A stretch of DNA of 64,000 nt from Kluyvera intermedia (GCF_034424175.1 NZ_CP139986.1:1178001-1242000), one strand, 5' to 3'; counted from the stretch's first letter, positions 10,044-19,359 are shown. The notes: a model not told the origin generated them from the letters alone. Numbers and translations: made by a program.

Positions 10044-10336
10044 ATCGGTTGCGCCTCCGCGAGCACCTTGGCCCGGAACTTCGGCGGCAGGTCGCCGGGA
10101 GTCAGCAGATCGACGTCAACGCCGAGCAGCGATTTCAGTTCTTCTTCCAAATCGCCCAAGTCCAACAACGTGGCACCGGGCAGCGCATCGACCAACAGGT
10201 CGAGGTCGCTGCCATCCCGGTCGGTGCCATGCAGCACCGAGCCGAAGACGCGCGGGTTCGCGGCGCGAAAGCGGCCTACCGCTTCACGCACTGCGCTTCG
10301 CTTCATGTCAAGCACAACAGACGGTCGCATGCGCAT
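10040..10336 (-). CDS. mntA: MntA-type nucleotidyltransferase antitoxin
   Basis: A 98-residue minimal nucleotidyltransferase. The GSX10DXD active site is visible as FGSVLHGTDRDGSDLDLLVD (about residues 30-49), with a third acidic residue in LGVDVDLLTPGDLP. In characterised pairs it neutralises HepT by adding AMP to the toxin tyrosine. First gene of the pair, with the stop overlapping hepT. The long AT-rich leader at 10337-10400 probably holds the promoter. Confidence 0.87.
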   Translation of the reverse strand: MRMRPSVVLDMKRSAVREAVGRFRAANPRVFGSVLHGTDRDGSDLDLLVDALPGATLLDLGDLEEELKSLLGVDVDLLTPGDLPPKFRAKVLAEAQPI

Positions 10337-10488
10337 CCTTTCTTATCGAAACTCGTTGAGATGATATGCAATCAAGAATAGAATTTCAAGAACTATTTTC
10401 GAGAATCGCAATGCCTTGATTCCCGTGCCGCGCCGGTTGCCTTGGCGGGCTTGTCACAAACCTACGTTTTCAAGAAGAAGGAAACCGC

Positions 10489-10544
10489 ATGCCCCGCCGT
10501 TCGATCCTCTCCGCCGCCGAGCGCGAAAGCCTGCTGGCGTTGCC
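10489..10544 (+). pseudogene. First 18-19 codons of a Tn3-family transposase
   Basis: MPRRSILSAAERESLLALP starts at 10489 after AAGAAGGAAA. It matches the opening of the full transposase at 11905-14877 with one substitution in its first 19 residues. It stops exactly where the mercury transposon's terminal repeat (GGGGTCGTC) begins at 10545. It marks an older Tn3-family element, probably the one carrying hepT/mntA, that was interrupted in tnpA; the rest of that gene is not in this window. Confidence 0.8.
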
Positions 10545-10566
10545 GGGGTCGTCTCAGAAAACGGAA
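10545..10566. repeat. Outer 22 bp of the left transposon terminal repeat
   Basis: GGGGTCGTCTCAGAAAACGG plus AA. The remaining 16 bp of the 38-bp repeat are at 11894-11909, beyond the inserted element. The right-hand repeat differs at AATT versus AAAA in the middle. Confidence 0.9.
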
Positions 10567-11893
10567 TCTATGGTCACTCCCGTTTTTGCAACACCGATTT
10601 TGACGACAAGTTGGCTTGCTTGAATCTATCCGGCGTCTGAATGGGATTTTATTCCCGCGCCTTGATGAGTTCCGCGCCTGATGAACCTCCAGAAAATATA
10701 CGGCTTCAATGAGCCTTTCCGTTTTACAGGTTCCTCAACAGGCCGGTGGGCCGTTAGTATCATCAATATCAGTATTCGCAAAACCAGATCAGTAATTCTT
10801 TAAACCGGTGTATTTCTGCCGTTATGCTACATAAGTTTGCTGTCGTGCCGTTAGGGCCCAGGCTATTCTGGCCAGCTTGTTTGCCAGAGCACAAGTGACG
10901 ACAAAGTTGCTTTTCCGGCACAGTAAATCCCTGACCCAATCGGCCAATTTGCCAGACTGGTGTTCCAGTTTTTGTATGAATACCCTGGCACATTGAACCA
11001 ACAAAGTTCGGATCTTTTTATTACCTCGCTTACTAATTCCCAGCAATGTCGTCCTACCTCCCGTGCTGTACTGCCGAGGTACAAGCCCTGTTGCCGCCGC
11101 AAAGTCACGGCTGCTGGCGTACTGCTTCCCGTCGCCAATCTCAGTTGAAATAGTACTCGCTGTCAGTGTTCCGACGCAGGGAATGCTCAGCAAGCGCTGT
11201 CCAACCTCATCTTCGTCCAACTTTCGTTTCAACTGGGATTCCAAATCTTTAATCTGCTCAACAAGATAGTGATAATGCTGTTGTAATTTCAGCAATAACT
11301 GGCTGAGGTAAAGAGGCAAACTATTATCCTCAAGAATGGTACTCAGTCGGCTAATAACGGCAGCTCCTCGGGGAACGCTAATGCCAAATTCCAGCAGAAA
11401 AGCATGCATTTGATTGGTTGTTTTTACCTTATCCTGAACCAGGGATTCACGGACACGATGCAGAGCCCGCATTGCCTGCTGAGATTCCGTTCTGGGCTGC
11501 ACAAAACGCATAGACGGACGCGATGCAGCTTCACAAATAGCTTCGGCGTCGACAAAGTCGTTTTTATTGCTTTTAACGAACGGGCGGACAAATTGTGGTG
11601 ATATCAGCTTTGGGGAATGCCCCAACTCTTCCAACTTGCGTGCCATAAAGTGAGAACCGCCACAGGCTTCCATTGCGATGGTTGTAGCGGGGCATGTCGC
11701 CAAAAATTCGATCAACTTTGGCCGGGTAAATTTTTTACGGTAAACAGCCTTCCCGCGACGATCCTGGCAATGAATATGGAAAGAGTTTTTACCCAGATCG
11801 ATACCAATGAGCGCAATGTTTTCCATGATAGTTCTCCGAATGAAAGCCTGTCCTCAGCATAGTACCGGGAAGGAGGGAGTGACCATCTCATTA
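10567..11893. mobile_element. IS5075/IS4321-type element in the transposon terminal repeat
   Basis: Exactly 1327 bp, the known length of this IS110-family (IS1111 group) pair, inserted between base pairs 22 and 23 of the 38-bp terminal repeat. These elements specifically target Tn21-family terminal repeats. No target duplication is expected. Confidence 0.92.
10822..11826 (-). CDS. IS110-family transposase (IS5075/IS4321 type)
   Basis: A 334-residue DEDD transposase. The RuvC-like N-terminal part begins MENIALIGIDLGKNSFHIHC, with further acidic positions in TIAMEACGGSHFMARKL and NDFVDAEAICEA. The C-terminal transposase_20 domain has LLSIPCVGTLTASTISTEIGD. It catalyses site-specific insertion into Tn3-family terminal repeats. 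A second, 5'-truncated copy is at 59665-60712. Confidence 0.94.
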   Translation of the reverse strand: MENIALIGIDLGKNSFHIHCQDRRGKAVYRKKFTRPKLIEFLATCPATTIAMEACGGSHFMARKLEELGHSPKLISPQFVRPFVKSNKNDFVDAEAICEAASRPSMRFVQPRTESQQAMRALHRVRESLVQDKVKTTNQMHAFLLEFGISVPRGAAVISRLSTILEDNSLPLYLSQLLLKLQQHYHYLVEQIKDLESQLKRKLDEDEVGQRLLSIPCVGTLTASTISTEIGDGKQYASSRDFAAATGLVPRQYSTGGRTTLLGISKRGNKKIRTLLVQCARVFIQKLEHQSGKLADWVRDLLCRKSNFVVTCALANKLARIAWALTARQQTYVA

Positions 11894-11909
11894 AATAAAG
11901 CACGCTAAG
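11894..11909. repeat. Inner 16 bp of the left transposon terminal repeat
   Basis: AATAAAGCACGCTAAG completes the 38-bp repeat begun at 10545. The tnpA stop codon (11905-11907) lies inside it. Confidence 0.9.
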
Positions 11910-14877
11910 CCGGTGGCAGCGGTCGCAATGGCCTAAACTTCCCCGCACCGACCTTGGCGCTGCTGCGCCATAGGTAATCGCCGGTCAGGTTGATGTGCTC
12001 CCACCCCAGCGGCGACAGATATTGCAACAATGTGTCGTCCAGCGCCGTGCCGTTGCCACGCAAAGCACTGGTGGCACGCTCCAGATATACCGTGTTCCAC
12101 AACACGATGGCCGCCGTCACCAGATTGAGGCCGCTGGCCCGGTAGCGCTGCTGCTCAAAACTGCGGTCGCGGATTTCACCCAATCGGTAGAAGAAGACCG
12201 CCCTGGCCAGCGCGTTGCGCGCCTCGCCCTTATTCAGCCCCGCATGGACGCGGCGGCGCAGCTCCACGCTTTGCAGCCAATCCAAAATGAACAGCGTGCG
12301 CTCGATGCGCCCCAGCTCGCGCAACGCCACGGCCAAGCCGTTCTGGCGCGGGTAGCTGCCGAGTTTGCGCAGCATCAGCGAAGCCGTTACCGTGCCTTGC
12401 TTGATGGAGGTGGCCAGCCGCAGAATTTCATCCCAATGGGCGCGTATTTGCTTGATGTTCAGCCTGTCGCTGCTAATCATCGGCTTGAGCGCGTCATAGG
12501 CGGCATCGCCCTTGGGGATGAATAGCTTGGTTTCGCCCAAGTCACGGATACGCGGCGCGAAGCGAAATCCCAGCAAATGCATCAAGCCAAACACGTGATC
12601 GGTGAAGCCTGCCGTGTCGGTGTAGTGTTCCTCGATGCGCAAGTCCGACTCGTGGTACAGCAGGCCATCAAGCACGTAAGTTGAATCACGAATGCCCACG
12701 TTGACCACCTTGGCACTGAAGGGCGCGTACTGGTCGGAGATATGGGTGTAGAAAGTCCGTCCTGGACTGCTTCCATACTTCGGGTTGATATGACCAGTGC
12801 TTTCTGCTTTGCTGCCGGTTCTGAAGTTCTGGCCGTCCGACGATGACGTGGTGCCGTCACCCCAGTTGCCGGCGAAGGGTTGCCGAAACTGCGCATTCAC
12901 CAGCTCGGCCAGCGCCGTCGAATAGGTTTCATCGCGGATGTGCCAGGCTTGCAGCCAAGACAGCTTGGCGTAGGTGGTGCCAGGGCAGGACTCGGCCATT
13001 TTGGTCAGACCCAGGTTGATCGCGTCGGCCAGGATCGTCGTCAACAGCAAGGTTTTGTCCTTGGCCGTGTCGCTGGTCTTCAGGTGTGTGAAGTGGCGGG
13101 TGAAGCCCGTCCATTCATCGACCTCCATCAGCAACTCGGTGATTTTGAGGTGCGGCAGCAGCATAGCTGTCTGGTCGATCATGGCTTGCGCGGCGTCTGG
13201 TACTGCCGCGTCCAGCGGCGTGATCTTCAGGCCTGACGCGGTGGTGATGATGGCATCCGGTAAGTCGTTGGCCGCAGCCATGCGGTTGACTGTGGCGAGT
13301 TGCGCCTCCAACAATTCCAACCGGTCATGCAGGTATTGGTCGCAGTCGGTGGCCACTGCCAGCGGCAATTCGCTGGCCAGCTTCAAAGTGGCGAACTTCT
13401 CGACCGGCACCAGGTATTCGTCGAAGTCCTTGAACTGGCGAGAACCCTGCACCCAGACATCACCGGAGCGCAGCGCGTTCTTCAGCTCCGACAGGGCGCA
13501 TAACTCGTAGTAACGCCGGTCGATGCCGTCGTCGGTCAGAACCAGCTTTGCCCAGCGCGGCTTGATGAATGCGGTTGGCGCATCGGCGGGCACCTTGCGC
13601 GCGCTGTCGCTGTTCATGCCGCGCAGCATGTCGATGGCATCGAGTACACCCTTGGCGGCGGGCGCAGCCCGCAATTTGAGCACGCCCAGGAACTGCGGCG
13701 CGTAGCGGCGTAGCGTGGCATAGCTTTCACCGATGTGGTGCAGGAAATCAAAGTCGGCAGGCCGCGCCAATGTTTGCGCTTCGGTGACGCTGGCGGCGAA
13801 GGTGTCCCAGGGCATAACGGCCTCGATGGCGGCGAACGGATCGCTGCCGCTTTGCTTGGCCTCAATCAACGCTTGACAGATGCGCCCATACATCCGCACC
13901 TTGTCGTTGATCGCCTTGCCGGAAGCCTGGAACTGCTGCTGATGCTTGTTCTTGGCCGCGTTGAACAGCTTGCCGATGATGCGATCGTGAAGGTCGATGA
14001 TTTCATCGGTGACGGTGGCCATGCCTTCGATGGCCAGCGCTACCAGCGTGGCATAGCGTCGTTGCACCTCGAACTTTGCCAGATCAGCAGGCGTCATCTG
14101 GCCACCTTCACGAGCGATTTTGAGCAGGCGGTTCTGGTGAACCTGCCGCTCGATGCCTGCGGGCAGATCAAGTGCTTGCCAGGATTTCAGGCGCTCAATA
14201 TGTTCGAGCATGTGGCGAGAGTTCGGTTTGGCAGGCGACTGGCGCAGCCATGCCAGCCACGTCACTTTACTGCCGTCCTTGCGCTTGAGAAGTTCGTCCA
14301 GGCGCTGACGGTGGGGTGATAACAAAGAATCGGTCAGCGCCGCGTAAATGCGTCGGTTGGCACGGGTGATGGCCTCGGCGCTTGCGCGCTCGATGGCATT
14401 CATGGCGGGCAGGATAATGCTCTGCCGCCGCAGATTCTCGACAAGTGCGCTCGCCAGCACGATGCCTTTGTCGGTCTGCAAGGCCAGCTCGGTCAATGTA
14501 TGCACGGCTTGCCGATAGTGGCTCATGGTGAAGGGCTTGAACCCAAAAACCGTTTGCAGCTCGACCAAGTGCTCCCGCCGTGTCTGTTCGCGCTGGCCGT
14601 ACTCGCTCCAACTTTCCACTGGCATCTTGAGTTGCGCGGCCACCATGCGCAACAGGGGCGGAAACGGAGGCTCATCGACGCCCAAAAAGGTGCCAGGGAA
14701 TCGCAAGTAGCAAAGCTGCACAGCGAAGCCCAATCGATTCGCGGCGCCGCGACGCTGACGGATCACCGACAGGTCGGTTTCGTTGAACGTGTAGTGCCGT
14801 ATCAGTTCGTCTTTGGCATCTGGCAGTGCCAGCAGGCTTTCGCGCTCGGTGGCGGACAGGATTGAGCGGCGTGGCAT
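11905..14877 (-). CDS. tnpA: Tn3-family transposase TnpA
   Basis: A 990-residue transposase, the normal length for the family. The N-terminal DUF4158 region (MPRRSILSATERESLLALPD) binds the terminal repeats; the C-terminal DDE domain shows VDEWTGF, GDGTTSSSDGQNF and the distal E in LNKGEARNALARAVFF. It makes cointegrates by replicative transposition. The stop codon lies in the terminal repeat. It begins 2 bases after the tnpR stop. The frame is open throughout, so transposase is probably made, but the split left repeat should prevent normal movement. Confidence 0.95.
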   Translation of the reverse strand: MPRRSILSATERESLLALPDAKDELIRHYTFNETDLSVIRQRRGAANRLGFAVQLCYLRFPGTFLGVDEPPFPPLLRMVAAQLKMPVESWSEYGQREQTRREHLVELQTVFGFKPFTMSHYRQAVHTLTELALQTDKGIVLASALVENLRRQSIILPAMNAIERASAEAITRANRRIYAALTDSLLSPHRQRLDELLKRKDGSKVTWLAWLRQSPAKPNSRHMLEHIERLKSWQALDLPAGIERQVHQNRLLKIAREGGQMTPADLAKFEVQRRYATLVALAIEGMATVTDEIIDLHDRIIGKLFNAAKNKHQQQFQASGKAINDKVRMYGRICQALIEAKQSGSDPFAAIEAVMPWDTFAASVTEAQTLARPADFDFLHHIGESYATLRRYAPQFLGVLKLRAAPAAKGVLDAIDMLRGMNSDSARKVPADAPTAFIKPRWAKLVLTDDGIDRRYYELCALSELKNALRSGDVWVQGSRQFKDFDEYLVPVEKFATLKLASELPLAVATDCDQYLHDRLELLEAQLATVNRMAAANDLPDAIITTASGLKITPLDAAVPDAAQAMIDQTAMLLPHLKITELLMEVDEWTGFTRHFTHLKTSDTAKDKTLLLTTILADAINLGLTKMAESCPGTTYAKLSWLQAWHIRDETYSTALAELVNAQFRQPFAGNWGDGTTSSSDGQNFRTGSKAESTGHINPKYGSSPGRTFYTHISDQYAPFSAKVVNVGIRDSTYVLDGLLYHESDLRIEEHYTDTAGFTDHVFGLMHLLGFRFAPRIRDLGETKLFIPKGDAAYDALKPMISSDRLNIKQIRAHWDEILRLATSIKQGTVTASLMLRKLGSYPRQNGLAVALRELGRIERTLFILDWLQSVELRRRVHAGLNKGEARNALARAVFFYRLGEIRDRSFEQQRYRASGLNLVTAAIVLWNTVYLERATSALRGNGTALDDTLLQYLSPLGWEHINLTGDYLWRSSAKVGAGKFRPLRPLPPA

Positions 14878-14879
14878 GG

Positions 14880-15437
14880 TCAGTCTTCCCGCAGGTACTG
14901 GTACAAGGTTTCGCGGCTGATGCCGAAGTCACGGGCCACCAAGGTTTTTTGGTCGCCTGCCGCAACTCGCCGTTTCAACTCGGCAATTTGTTCGCTGTTC
15001 AGCGATTTCTTTCGTCCCCGGTAGGCACCGCGCTGCTTGGCCAGCACGATTCCCTCGCGCTGACGTTCGCGGATCAGGGCGCGCTCGAACTCAGCGAAGG
15101 CTCCCATGACCGACAGCATCAGATTGGCCATCGGTGAGTCCTCGCCGGTGAACTTCAGCCCTTCTTTGACGAACTCCATGCGCACGCCCCGTTGTGTCAG
15201 CCCTTGGACGATGCGGCGCAGGTCATCAAGGTTGCGTGCCAGCCTGTCCATGCTATGCACCACCACGGTGTCGCCCTCGCGGACGAAGGCCAGCAGCCTT
15301 TCCAGCTCGGGACGCTGGGTGTCCTTGCCAGAAGCCTTGTCGGTGAACACCCGCGCCACCTGAACACCCTCCAATTGCCGTTCCGGGTTCTGGTCGAAGC
15401 TGCTGACGCGGACATAGCCGATGCGTTGACCTTGCAA
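14880..15437 (-). CDS. tnpR: Serine resolvase TnpR
   Basis: A 185-residue resolvase with the catalytic serine in RIGYVRVSS, the conserved VHSMDRLARN and GAFAEFERALIRERQREG, and a C-terminal helix-turn-helix (VARDFGISRETLYQYL). A TTG start at 15437 is preferred because GGAGG lies 4 bases upstream and the product then matches the about 186-residue Tn21-type resolvases; an ATG at 15497 would add 20 unrelated residues over the res site. It resolves cointegrates at res and is read toward tnpA. Confidence 0.9.
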   Translation of the reverse strand: MQGQRIGYVRVSSFDQNPERQLEGVQVARVFTDKASGKDTQRPELERLLAFVREGDTVVVHSMDRLARNLDDLRRIVQGLTQRGVRMEFVKEGLKFTGEDSPMANLMLSVMGAFAEFERALIRERQREGIVLAKQRGAYRGRKKSLNSEQIAELKRRVAAGDQKTLVARDFGISRETLYQYLRED

Positions 15438-15566
15438 GATGCCTCCAAAGGCAAAAGTGTCAGGATGAAATCTATTACCTTTGACGGAATATGTCAATCA
15501 ATAGGAAATTTAACTCTATTCTGACATCGTTTGCACATGGCATCTGACATCAAGTTAGGGTATGCC
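15438..15566. promoter_or_regulatory. Resolution site (res) region
   Basis: The region before tnpR holds several TGTCAG/CTGACAT-type half-sites (near 15457, 15520, 15543 and 15570), as expected for the resolvase-binding subsites I-III that also overlap the tnpR promoter. Exact subsite borders were not fixed. Confidence 0.6.
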
Positions 15567-15779
15567 TCAATCTGACGGCTGCGAACCGCCAGGGACAGGC
15601 GCAATGTCAGATTCTGTCGCGGCCTTGGCGCGTGCCTGGAAGCGTTCATAGCAATCCAGCCCGCAGAAATGTTCGACGTATTCCGCGCCTTCCGGGGTGA
15701 AGGCGGCATCGAGCGGAATTTCTTTGCAGCATACGCAGCAGGTGGTGCAACTGGCAGTGTTCGGGGCGTTTGCGTTCAT
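15567..15779 (-). CDS. Cys-rich DUF3330 protein of mer transposons
   Basis: A 70-residue protein with CTTCCVCC and a second cysteine pair in HFCGLDCYERF, suggesting a zinc- or metal-binding fold. It is commonly found between the mer operon and the transposition genes of Tn21-relatives. Function unknown; it has no established role in mercury resistance. The nearest upstream mer gene, merE, ends 65 bases away. Confidence 0.7.
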   Translation of the reverse strand: MNANAPNTASCTTCCVCCKEIPLDAAFTPEGAEYVEHFCGLDCYERFQARAKAATESDIAPVPGGSQPSD

Positions 15780-15844
15780 GGTGGTACTCCTCCAGATTGG
15801 TAGCGAAGCTCAAAGCTGCCCACTCTCGGCTGGCTGGGAAGCGG

Positions 15845-16081
15845 TCATGATCTTCCCTTGAAGGCCCGCAGCAGCCGCGTCACAGACAGGACAAACAAGC
15901 CGGTCAGCGTGAGGGCTGCAATACCCCAGTGCTCCCCGATGAACGCGCCGGCCGTCGTGCCGGCTAGCACAATGGCGAGAATCGGCAAATGGCAGGGACA
16001 GGTGAGCACGGCCAGCGCGCCCCACAAGTAGCCGGTGATCGGTTTGTGCGTCTCAGACGGCAAGTGCTCTGGGCTGTTCAT
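15845..16081 (-). CDS. merE: Mercury transporter MerE
   Basis: A 78-residue inner-membrane protein with two hydrophobic segments ([19 protein letters not shown] and [19 protein letters not shown]) and the Cys pair CPC in the first. MerE carries ionic and methyl mercury inward to MerA. Its start overlaps the merD stop (ATGA), making it the last gene of the mer operon. Confidence 0.9.
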
Positions 16082-16443
16082 GGCAGACTCTCCGCGTGCT
16101 GTGCCGGTTCGGTTGGCATGGCGGCCAGTTGCATTTCGAGGCTGGCCAGGGCCTCGCGCCGACGCTCGACGAGTTGCCGCAACACGGCAAGCTGCGCAGA
16201 CGCACCGTCACCGTCCGCAGCATCCAGCGCCCGGCACAGCCGCGCCAGTGCGTCCAGGCCGATACCCGCTTCGAAGGCAGCCCGTACAAAGCGCAGCCGT
16301 TGCAACGCGGTGTCATCGAACAAGCCGTAGCCGCCCGTGGTGTACGCGACCGGCCGTAGCAATCCGCGCAGCAGGTAGTCGCGCACGATATGCACGCTCA
16401 CCCCGGCATCAAGGGCCAGCCGGGACACTGTGTAGGCGCTCAT
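16078..16443 (-). CDS. merD: Secondary mer regulator MerD
   Basis: A 121-residue MerR-family protein with an N-terminal helix-turn-helix ([27 protein letters not shown], about residues 1-27) but without the mercury-binding cysteine triad. MerD binds the merO operator and helps release MerR, down-regulating the operon when metal is gone. The start at 16443 is chosen because it gives the usual 121-residue protein and lies 18 bases after the merA stop; an upstream start would add 11 Arg-rich residues. Confidence 0.9.
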
Positions 16444-16460
16444 TGAACACCTCCTTTTCC

Positions 16461-18146
16461 TCATCCGGCGCAGCACGAAAGCTGCTTCACGTCCTTGCTG
16501 AAGGTCTGCGCCGCGAGCTTCAGCCCTTCGACCATGGTCAGGTAGGGGAACAATTGGTCGGCCAGTTCCTGCACGGTCATACGGTTGCGAATGGCGAGCA
16601 CCGCCGTCTGGATCAGTTCACCCGCTTCCGGGGCCACCGCTTGCACGCCGATGAGCCGTCCGCTACCTTCCTCGATGACCAGCTTGATGAAGCCGCGTGT
16701 GTCGAAGTTGGCAAGCGCACGCGGCACGTTATCCAGTGTTAGCAGGCGACTGTCGGTCTCGATCCCGTCGTGATGTGCTTCCGCCTCGCTGTAGCCCACG
16801 GTGGCGACCTGCGGGTCGGTGAACACCACGGCCGGCATTGCGGTCAGGTCCAGGGCCGCATCGCCGCCAGTCATGTTGATCGCCGCACGAGTGCCGGCCG
16901 CTGCCGCCACATAGACGAACTGCGGCTGGTCGGTGCAGTCGCCGGCCGCGTAGATGTTCGGGCTACTGGTGCGCATGCCCTTGTCGATGACGATGGCCCC
17001 CTGCGCATTGACGGCTACCCCCGCCGCTTCCAATGCCAGGCTGCGCGTGTTCGGTGTCCGGCCGGTGGCGACCAGCAGCTTGTCGGCGCGCAATTCACCG
17101 TGCGTGGTGGTCAGCACGAATTCACCGTCCATATGGGCGACCTGGCTGGCTTGCGTGTGCTCCAGCACCTCGATGCCCTCGGCACGGAAAGCGGCTGTCA
17201 CCGCCTCGCCGATGGCCGGGTCTTCACGGAAGAACAAGGTATTGCGCGCCAGGGCCGTGACCTTGCTGCCCAGCCGGGCAAAGGCTTGCGCCAGCTCCAG
17301 CGCCACCACCGACGAGCCGATTACGGCAAGGCGTTCGGGAATGGTGTCGCTCGCCAGGGCCTCGGTGGAAGTCCAGTAGGGTGACTCTTTCAAGCCCGGA
17401 ATCGGCGGGACCGCCGGGCTGGCACCCGTGGCGACCAGGCAGCGGTCGAACATCACGACGCGCTCGCCACCCTCGTTCAAACTAACGATAAGGCTCTGGT
17501 CGTCCTTGAAACGCGCTTCACCGTGCAGAACGGTGATGGCTGAATTGCCGTCCAGGATGCCTTCGTACTTAGCATGACGGAGTTCTTCGACACGGGCCTG
17601 CTGCTGGGCCAGCAGCCGCTCGCGCAAGATCGTCGGCGGTGTGGGTGGCATGCCGCCGTCGAATGGGCTTTCCCGGCGCAGATGGGCGATGTGGGCGGCG
17701 CGGATCATGATCTTGGACGGCACACAACCGACGTTGACGCAGGTGCCGCCGATGGTGCCGCGCTCAATCAGCGTGACCTGCGCGCCTTGCTCGACGGCCT
17801 TCAGTGCTGCCGCCATCGCGGCTCCACCGCTACCAATGACGACGACCTGCAACGGGCGTTCGTTGCCACTGGGCTTATCAGCGGCCCCTATCCAGCCGCG
17901 CATCTTGTCGAGCAGGCCGGCGCGGTTGTCCGTCGGTGGCGCATCGGCAAGCGTTGCCTCGTAGCCCAGTCCGGCCACGGCGGTAGTCAGCGCATCCGAT
18001 GACGTGCCCGCCTCAATGGCGAGTTGCGCTGTGCCCTTCGGATAGGACACCAGCGCCGATTGCACGCCGGGCACTTTCTCCAAGGCTTCCTTGACGTGAG
18101 CCGCGCACGAGTCGCAGGTCATCCCGGTGATTTTCAGGGTGGTCAT
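16461..18146 (-). CDS. merA: Mercuric reductase MerA
   Basis: A 561-residue flavoprotein that reduces Hg(II) to volatile Hg(0) with NADPH in the cytoplasm. An N-terminal NmerA domain has [11 protein letters not shown] (C11, C14). The FAD fold and redox-active [12 protein letters not shown] (about residue 135) follow, then NAD binding and the dimerisation domain, ending in the C-terminal C558-C559 pair (CCAG) that hands the metal to the active site of the partner subunit. All key cysteines are present. Confidence 0.97.
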
Positions 18147-18184
18147 GTATTTTTCCTTTTCTGTGGTGGCTACGGCTGTTGCCG

Positions 18185-18610
18185 TCAGCCACGTTGTTCT
18201 GGCAATTCACAGCTGTCCGGCCCGCAGCGGCGATGTGCTGGCGAGATGAAATCCCAGACCGACACCCCAACCATCAAGGCCAGGCCGACATAGAGCAGTC
18301 CACCGCTCTGCCAGCCGTAAGCCCGCATTAAAAACACCGCTGCCAGCACCAAGATCGGGCCTATCGTGCCGAGCGCCGTGCGTCGCCACTGTCGATGATT
18401 GAGCCAAGCGATAGCATTGGCGAGTAACGCGATGCCGGCGAACATCGGCAGCAGGATGCCAATGAATAGCCCCTCGTACTGGCTCAAGAAGCCCAGTCCG
18501 ATGGCCGCGCCAAAGCTGGCGATGGCAGGAAAACAGGCGGCGCAGCCCATCGCGGAAACGACGCTGCCGAGCGCGCCGGTTTTGCCAGCGATGCGCGTGA
18601 TGAGTCCCAT
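18185..18610 (-). CDS. merC: Mercury membrane transporter MerC
   Basis: A 141-residue four-helix inner-membrane protein with the CAAC motif in the first helix (MGCAACFPAIASFG) and a C-terminal Cys pair (CGPDSCEL). It imports Hg(II) alongside MerT. The position between merP and merA is the Tn21-type order; Tn501-type operons lack merC. Confidence 0.93.
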   Translation of the reverse strand: MGLITRIAGKTGALGSVVSAMGCAACFPAIASFGAAIGLGFLSQYEGLFIGILLPMFAGIALLANAIAWLNHRQWRRTALGTIGPILVLAAVFLMRAYGWQSGGLLYVGLALMVGVSVWDFISPAHRRCGPDSCELPEQRG

Positions 18611-18637
18611 GTGTCGCTCCCGAGTTCGGTTAACGGA

Positions 18638-18913
18638 TCAGCGTTTGAGGCTGGACGGATAGCCCGCGTCCTCGGTCGCCTTGGTCAACTTCTGGACGTT
18701 GGTCTTGGCATCGTCGAAGGTGACGACGGCCTGGCGCTTGTCGAAACTTACGTCGGTCTTGCTCACGCCCTCAACCTTGGAAAGCGCGTGCTTGACAGTG
18801 ATCGGGCAAGAGGCGCAGGTCATGCCAGGCACGGACAGCGTGACGGTCTGGGTGGCGGCCCACACGGGGGCAACAACGGCAGCGAGGGCGAGGGCGGCAA
18901 ACAGTTTTTTCAT
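18638..18913 (-). CDS. merP: Periplasmic mercury-binding protein MerP
   Basis: A 91-residue protein with a signal peptide (MKKLFAALALAAVVAPVWA) and an HMA fold with GMTCASCPITV (Cys33 and Cys36). It binds Hg(II) in the periplasm and passes it to MerT. It is the second gene of the mer operon, 15 bases after merT. Confidence 0.95.
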   Translation of the reverse strand: MKKLFAALALAAVVAPVWAATQTVTLSVPGMTCASCPITVKHALSKVEGVSKTDVSFDKRQAVVTFDDAKTNVQKLTKATEDAGYPSSLKR

Positions 18914-18928
18914 GATGAACTCCTGTGA

Positions 18929-19324
18929 TTAATAGAAAAATGGCATGACGTAGGGAAATCCGAGCGAGACCAGGACCAGCGCGGCCACGATCCAGAAAAT
19001 GAGCTTGTAAGTAGCTCGCACTTGGGGAATCGCGCAGACCTCACCCGGTTTGCAGGCTTGCGCCGGGCGGTAGATGCGCCGCCAGGCGAAAAACAGCGCG
19101 ACCAGCGCTGCGCCGATGAAGATCGGGCGATAGGGTTCCAGCACCGTCAGGTTGCCGATCCATGCCCCGCTGAACCCCAAGGCGATCAAAACCAGCGGCC
19201 CCAGGCAGCAGGCCGACGCAAGAATGGCGGCCAGCCCACCGGCGAAGAGCGCGCCGCGCCCGTTTTGTGGTTCAGACTTTTGTGGTTCAGACTTTTGTGG
19301 TTCAGACTTTTGTGGTTCAGACAT
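18929..19324 (-). CDS. merT: Mercury transporter MerT with lengthened N-terminus
   Basis: A 131-residue inner-membrane transporter with three hydrophobic helices, the vicinal cysteines ASACCLGPL in helix 1 and a cytoplasmic-loop pair CKPGEVC. It receives Hg(II) from MerP and moves it to MerA. The usual length is 116 residues. Here the N-terminus reads MSEPQKSEPQKSEPQKSEPQ before NGRGALF: three extra SEPQK units encoded by a 15-bp tandem repeat. The helices and cysteines are unchanged, so function is probably retained. Confidence 0.95.
   Translation of the reverse strand: MSEPQKSEPQKSEPQKSEPQNGRGALFAGGLAAILASACCLGPLVLIALGFSGAWIGNLTVLEPYRPIFIGAALVALFFAWRRIYRPAQACKPGEVCAIPQVRATYKLIFWIVAALVLVSLGFPYVMPFFY
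19263..19322. repeat. Four tandem 15-bp repeats in the 5' end of merT
   Basis: Four exact copies of TTTTGTGGTTCAGAC (plus-strand) at 19263, 19278, 19293 and 19308. The standard gene has one. The unit is 5 codons, so the frame is kept; replication slippage is the likely origin. Confidence 0.95.
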
Positions 19325-19359
19325 ACGCTTGTCCTTTCAAATTTGGTTTGGATAGCTTA

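Noticed and set aside
13735..14319. 194-codon plus-strand frame
   Set aside because: Antisense to the Tn3-family tnpA; GC-rich codons keep the opposite strand open. No domain or ribosome site.
19263..19322. Tandem 15-bp repeats as iterons
   Set aside because: They lie in the merT coding region, are multiples of three and encode SEPQK units.
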